A stretch of DNA of 8,130 nt. Source: Pseudomonadota bacterium (GTDB lineage: Bacteria > Pseudomonadota > Gammaproteobacteria > Burkholderiales > Burkholderiaceae_C). A program made the position numbers and the translations under genes. The notes under the pieces were generated by a model. That model did no database searches. It worked only from the letters and a program-made list of their open reading frames with translations, and was not told the origin of the DNA. Below, piece after piece: positions 7,200 to 8,130 of this stretch. The DNA lies in contig JAUPTP010000075.1 of the NCBI GenBank assembly GCA_030918015.1, positions 1 through 8,130 of the forward strand, in the 5' to 3' direction. Positions within the stretch are counted from its first letter, which is position 1. Each line of letters begins with the position of its first letter.

Positions 7200-7633
7200 G
7201 TTCTCCCGGGCCGCAGGATCCAGCAGCCCGCCGGTGCGTTGCCCCAGTCGGCGGGCAGGCGGGTGGTGCGCTCGCGGCCGTTCTGGTCCAGCGTGTAGGT
7301 GAAGGCCTGGGTCTGGCCGCTGCCGGTCGCGCTCAGCGTGTAGGCCGAGGCGGTGGGCGCGCTCTCGCAGCGCACGGTGAAGGTGCCGATCGTCTGCACG
7401 TCGGTGCAGGGGCCGCCCGCATAGGTGCCGCCGTTGAGGAAATGCTGCTCCATCGCCGCTCGGGCGTCGGCCAGGCCGCGGGTGGCCTGGGCGACCTCGC
7501 CGCGCTGCACATGCTGCCGGTAGCTGGGGTAGGCGAAGGCCGCGATGATGCCGACGACGGCGATCGCGATCATCGTCTCCAGCAGCGTGAAGCCGCGGGG
7601 CAGGGCGGCGCGGCGGGCAAGATCAGGGGTCAC
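7193..7633 (-). CDS. pilE: PilE-type minor pilin (type IV pilin protein)
   Basis: A 146-residue pilin, first gene of the operon. The leader of 14 residues ends in Gly14; FTLLETMIAIAVVGIIAAFA follows, with Glu19 at mature +5. AYPSYRQHVQRGEVAQATRG (34-53), then EQHFLNGGTYAGG (62-74), and GCW (136-138) near the end are the signatures of PilE-type minor pilins; Neisseria ComP, the DNA-uptake receptor, belongs to the same broad family. Cys at 76, 89, 137 and 146 could form two disulfides. Nine residues follow GCW and the last residue is Cys, a small C-terminal extension. The start is GTG 7633-7631: GGAGAG stands 6 nt upstream and no in-frame ATG precedes it. In Pseudomonas pilE closes the minor pilin cluster; here it opens it. 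A major pilin is less likely given the C-terminal motif and the cluster. Confidence 0.92.
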   Translation of the reverse strand: MTPDLARRAALPRGFTLLETMIAIAVVGIIAAFAYPSYRQHVQRGEVAQATRGLADARAAMEQHFLNGGTYAGGPCTDVQTIGTFTVRCESAPTASAYTLSATGSGQTQAFTYTLDQNGRERTTRLPADWGNAPAGCWILRPGRTC

Positions 7634-7639
7634 GGTGGG

Positions 7640-7645
7640 CTCTCC
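7640..7645 (-). promoter_or_regulatory. Ribosome binding site of pilE
   Basis: GGAGAG on the minus strand, 6 nt before the GTG start codon at 7633. It is the strongest Shine-Dalgarno site of the operon and fixes the non-ATG start. Confidence 0.75.
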
Positions 7646-7710
7646 GGGCCAGGGGCCGAGGGCATGAAATACAAGCCCTGATTTGCGGCCGGATCGCGCC
7701 AGACTTGAAT

Positions 7711-7742
7711 CCGATGAGCGTTGCCGCCCGTGCGCTTATCGG
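7711..7742. repeat. Inverted repeat, 10-bp arms with 12-nt spacer
   Basis: CCGATGAGCG (7711-7720) faces CGCTTATCGG (7733-7742); nine of ten positions are complementary and the tenth is a G/T pair that would still form a G-U wobble in RNA. The repeat lies in the centre of the divergent intergenic region, about 78 bases from the pilE start and 67 from the + strand start. No T-run follows on either strand, so it is not an intrinsic terminator. A dimeric regulator binding site is the simplest reading; a 5' leader hairpin is the alternative. Confidence 0.55.
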
Positions 7743-7796
7743 CCGGGTGCCCAGGCGCCTCGGCCCTTAGCCTGCGCAGCGTGTCCCAAGCTGTCC

Positions 7797-7800
7797 GGAG
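7797..7800 (+). promoter_or_regulatory. Ribosome binding site of the + strand gene
   Basis: GGAG with an 8-nt spacer before the ATG at 7809. It supports this start codon for the divergent gene. Confidence 0.7.
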
Positions 7801-7808
7801 TGCACTGG

Positions 7809-8130
7809 ATGAACCCGAAGTCCCCCCGTGGGCGCTGGCTGCGTCTGGCCGTGCCGGCCGTGGCCGTCGTCACGGCCTTTGTCTGGTCGCGGCCGGCGCG
7901 CACGCAGCCGGCGGCGGGCCGCGTGCTCTCGAGCGTCCCGGCCGGAGAGGCTCCGGGGGCACCGGTCGTGCTGGGGGGCTCGATGGGCGACCGCGTCGTG
8001 CTGATCGTCGACGGCCGCACCCGCGTGATCCGGGTGGGCGAGGCGGTCGAGGGCCGGGTGGTGCGCCGCGCGGCCGATGGCTCGCTGCAGCTCGACAGCG
8101 GCGGAGGGCGGCCGGCGCAGCCGCTGGGGG
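7809..8130 (+). CDS. Membrane-anchored or exported protein with small beta-rich domain, 5' part; possible retropepsin-like protease
   Basis: An open frame of 107 codons from ATG 7809 to the window end, preceded by GGAG at 8 nt. Basic residues (MNPKSPRGRWLR) precede a hydrophobic segment (about 11-25), an inside-positive signal anchor or signal peptide. Then comes a linker, and from about residue 53 the pattern PVVLGGSMGDRVVLIVDG, RVIRVGEAVEGRVVRRAADG, SLQLD, which reads as short beta strands. This resembles the segment before the protease domain in betaproteobacterial secreted retropepsin-like (clan AA) proteins, where similar 'G..G..ALL.IDG...V..GE...GV' sequence occurs. The same pattern also fits the homology-region fold of GspC/PilP inner-membrane secretion proteins. 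The catalytic Asp motif, if any, would lie beyond the window. The gene is real with good probability; its function is a guess. Confidence 0.75.
   Translation, partial: MNPKSPRGRWLRLAVPAVAVVTAFVWSRPARTQPAAGRVLSSVPAGEAPGAPVVLGGSMGDRVVLIVDGRTRVIRVGEAVEGRVVRRAADGSLQLDSGGGRPAQPLG

Larger units (their letters stand above)
7634..7808. promoter_or_regulatory. Divergent intergenic region, expected to hold both promoters
   Basis: These 175 bases separate the minus-strand pilus operon from the + strand gene and must hold at least one promoter for each unless a distal one is used. The middle part (about 7665-7740) is the least GC-rich of the region. I looked for sigma-70 and sigma-54 elements on both strands: TTGAAT at 7705-7710 resembles a -35 box on + but has no -10 box at the right distance, and no GG-N10-GC sigma-54 pair is seen where CTGGCGCGA occurs on minus. 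Only the ribosome binding sites and an inverted repeat can be pointed out precisely. Confidence 0.55.

Noticed and set aside
7680..7704. Possible sigma-54 promoter on the minus strand (CTGGCGCGA followed by GGCCGCA).
   Set aside because: The spacing between the GG and GC elements is two bases too long for the -24/-12 rule and the TTGC part is missing.
7736..8020. A minus-strand frame of 94 codons overlapping the divergent + strand gene.
   Set aside because: It is antisense to a frame with a good ribosome binding site, a membrane segment and an ordered beta-like pattern, and it has no such features itself.
1..8130. CRISPR arrays, tRNA or rRNA genes, insertion sequences, attachment sites and intrinsic terminators.
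   Set aside because: None seen by eye. Coding is nearly continuous, there are no regular repeats or transposase-like frames, and no hairpin followed by a T-run.

Overview
The window is GC-rich DNA whose proteins and gene content fit a betaproteobacterium, most likely a high-GC member of Burkholderiales. This placement is inferred from protein style and composition; no database search was possible. Almost all of it is one minus-strand operon for the minor pilins and tip protein of a type IV pilus. The + strand carries only the start of one divergent gene at the right edge.

Reading the operon in its direction of transcription (right to left): pilE (7633-7193, GTG start), a fimT/gspH-type pseudopilin gene (7199-6603), pilV (6585-6181), pilW (6184-4997), pilX (5000-4428), pilY1 (4406-333), and then the first 112 codons of an unidentified membrane-anchored, Pro/Ala-rich protein (336 to beyond position 1). 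Junctions are tight: a 7-nt overlap, a 17-nt gap, a 4-nt ATGA overlap, a 4-nt ATGA overlap, a 21-nt gap, and a 4-nt ATGA overlap. This implies one transcript with translational coupling. Five of the genes encode prepilin-like N-termini (Gly, then a hydrophobic helix; Glu at +5 in all but PilX). In known systems the products form a complex that primes pilus assembly and carries PilY1 to the pilus tip, where it acts in adhesion, surface sensing and control of retraction. FimT-type and PilE/ComP-type pilins are also linked to DNA uptake in some bacteria.

Positions 7634-7808 form the divergent intergenic region. It has clear ribosome binding sites at both ends and a 10-bp inverted repeat with a 12-nt loop in the middle (7711-7742), a candidate shared operator. 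I could not support a sigma-70 or sigma-54 promoter with confidence. From 7809 to the end, a + strand gene encodes a protein with an N-terminal membrane segment followed by a small beta-rich region. It resembles the N-terminal part of secreted retropepsin-like proteases or a GspC/PilP-type periplasmic domain; the gene is cut by the window end.

Most worth a second look: the unidentified gene translationally coupled to pilY1; a PilY1 without the vWA metal-site motif, with a Cys-rich insert and a degenerate calcium loop; an intact calcium-type loop in PilW; a GRxR DNA-binding-type motif in the FimT-like pilin; and the central palindrome between the divergent genes.
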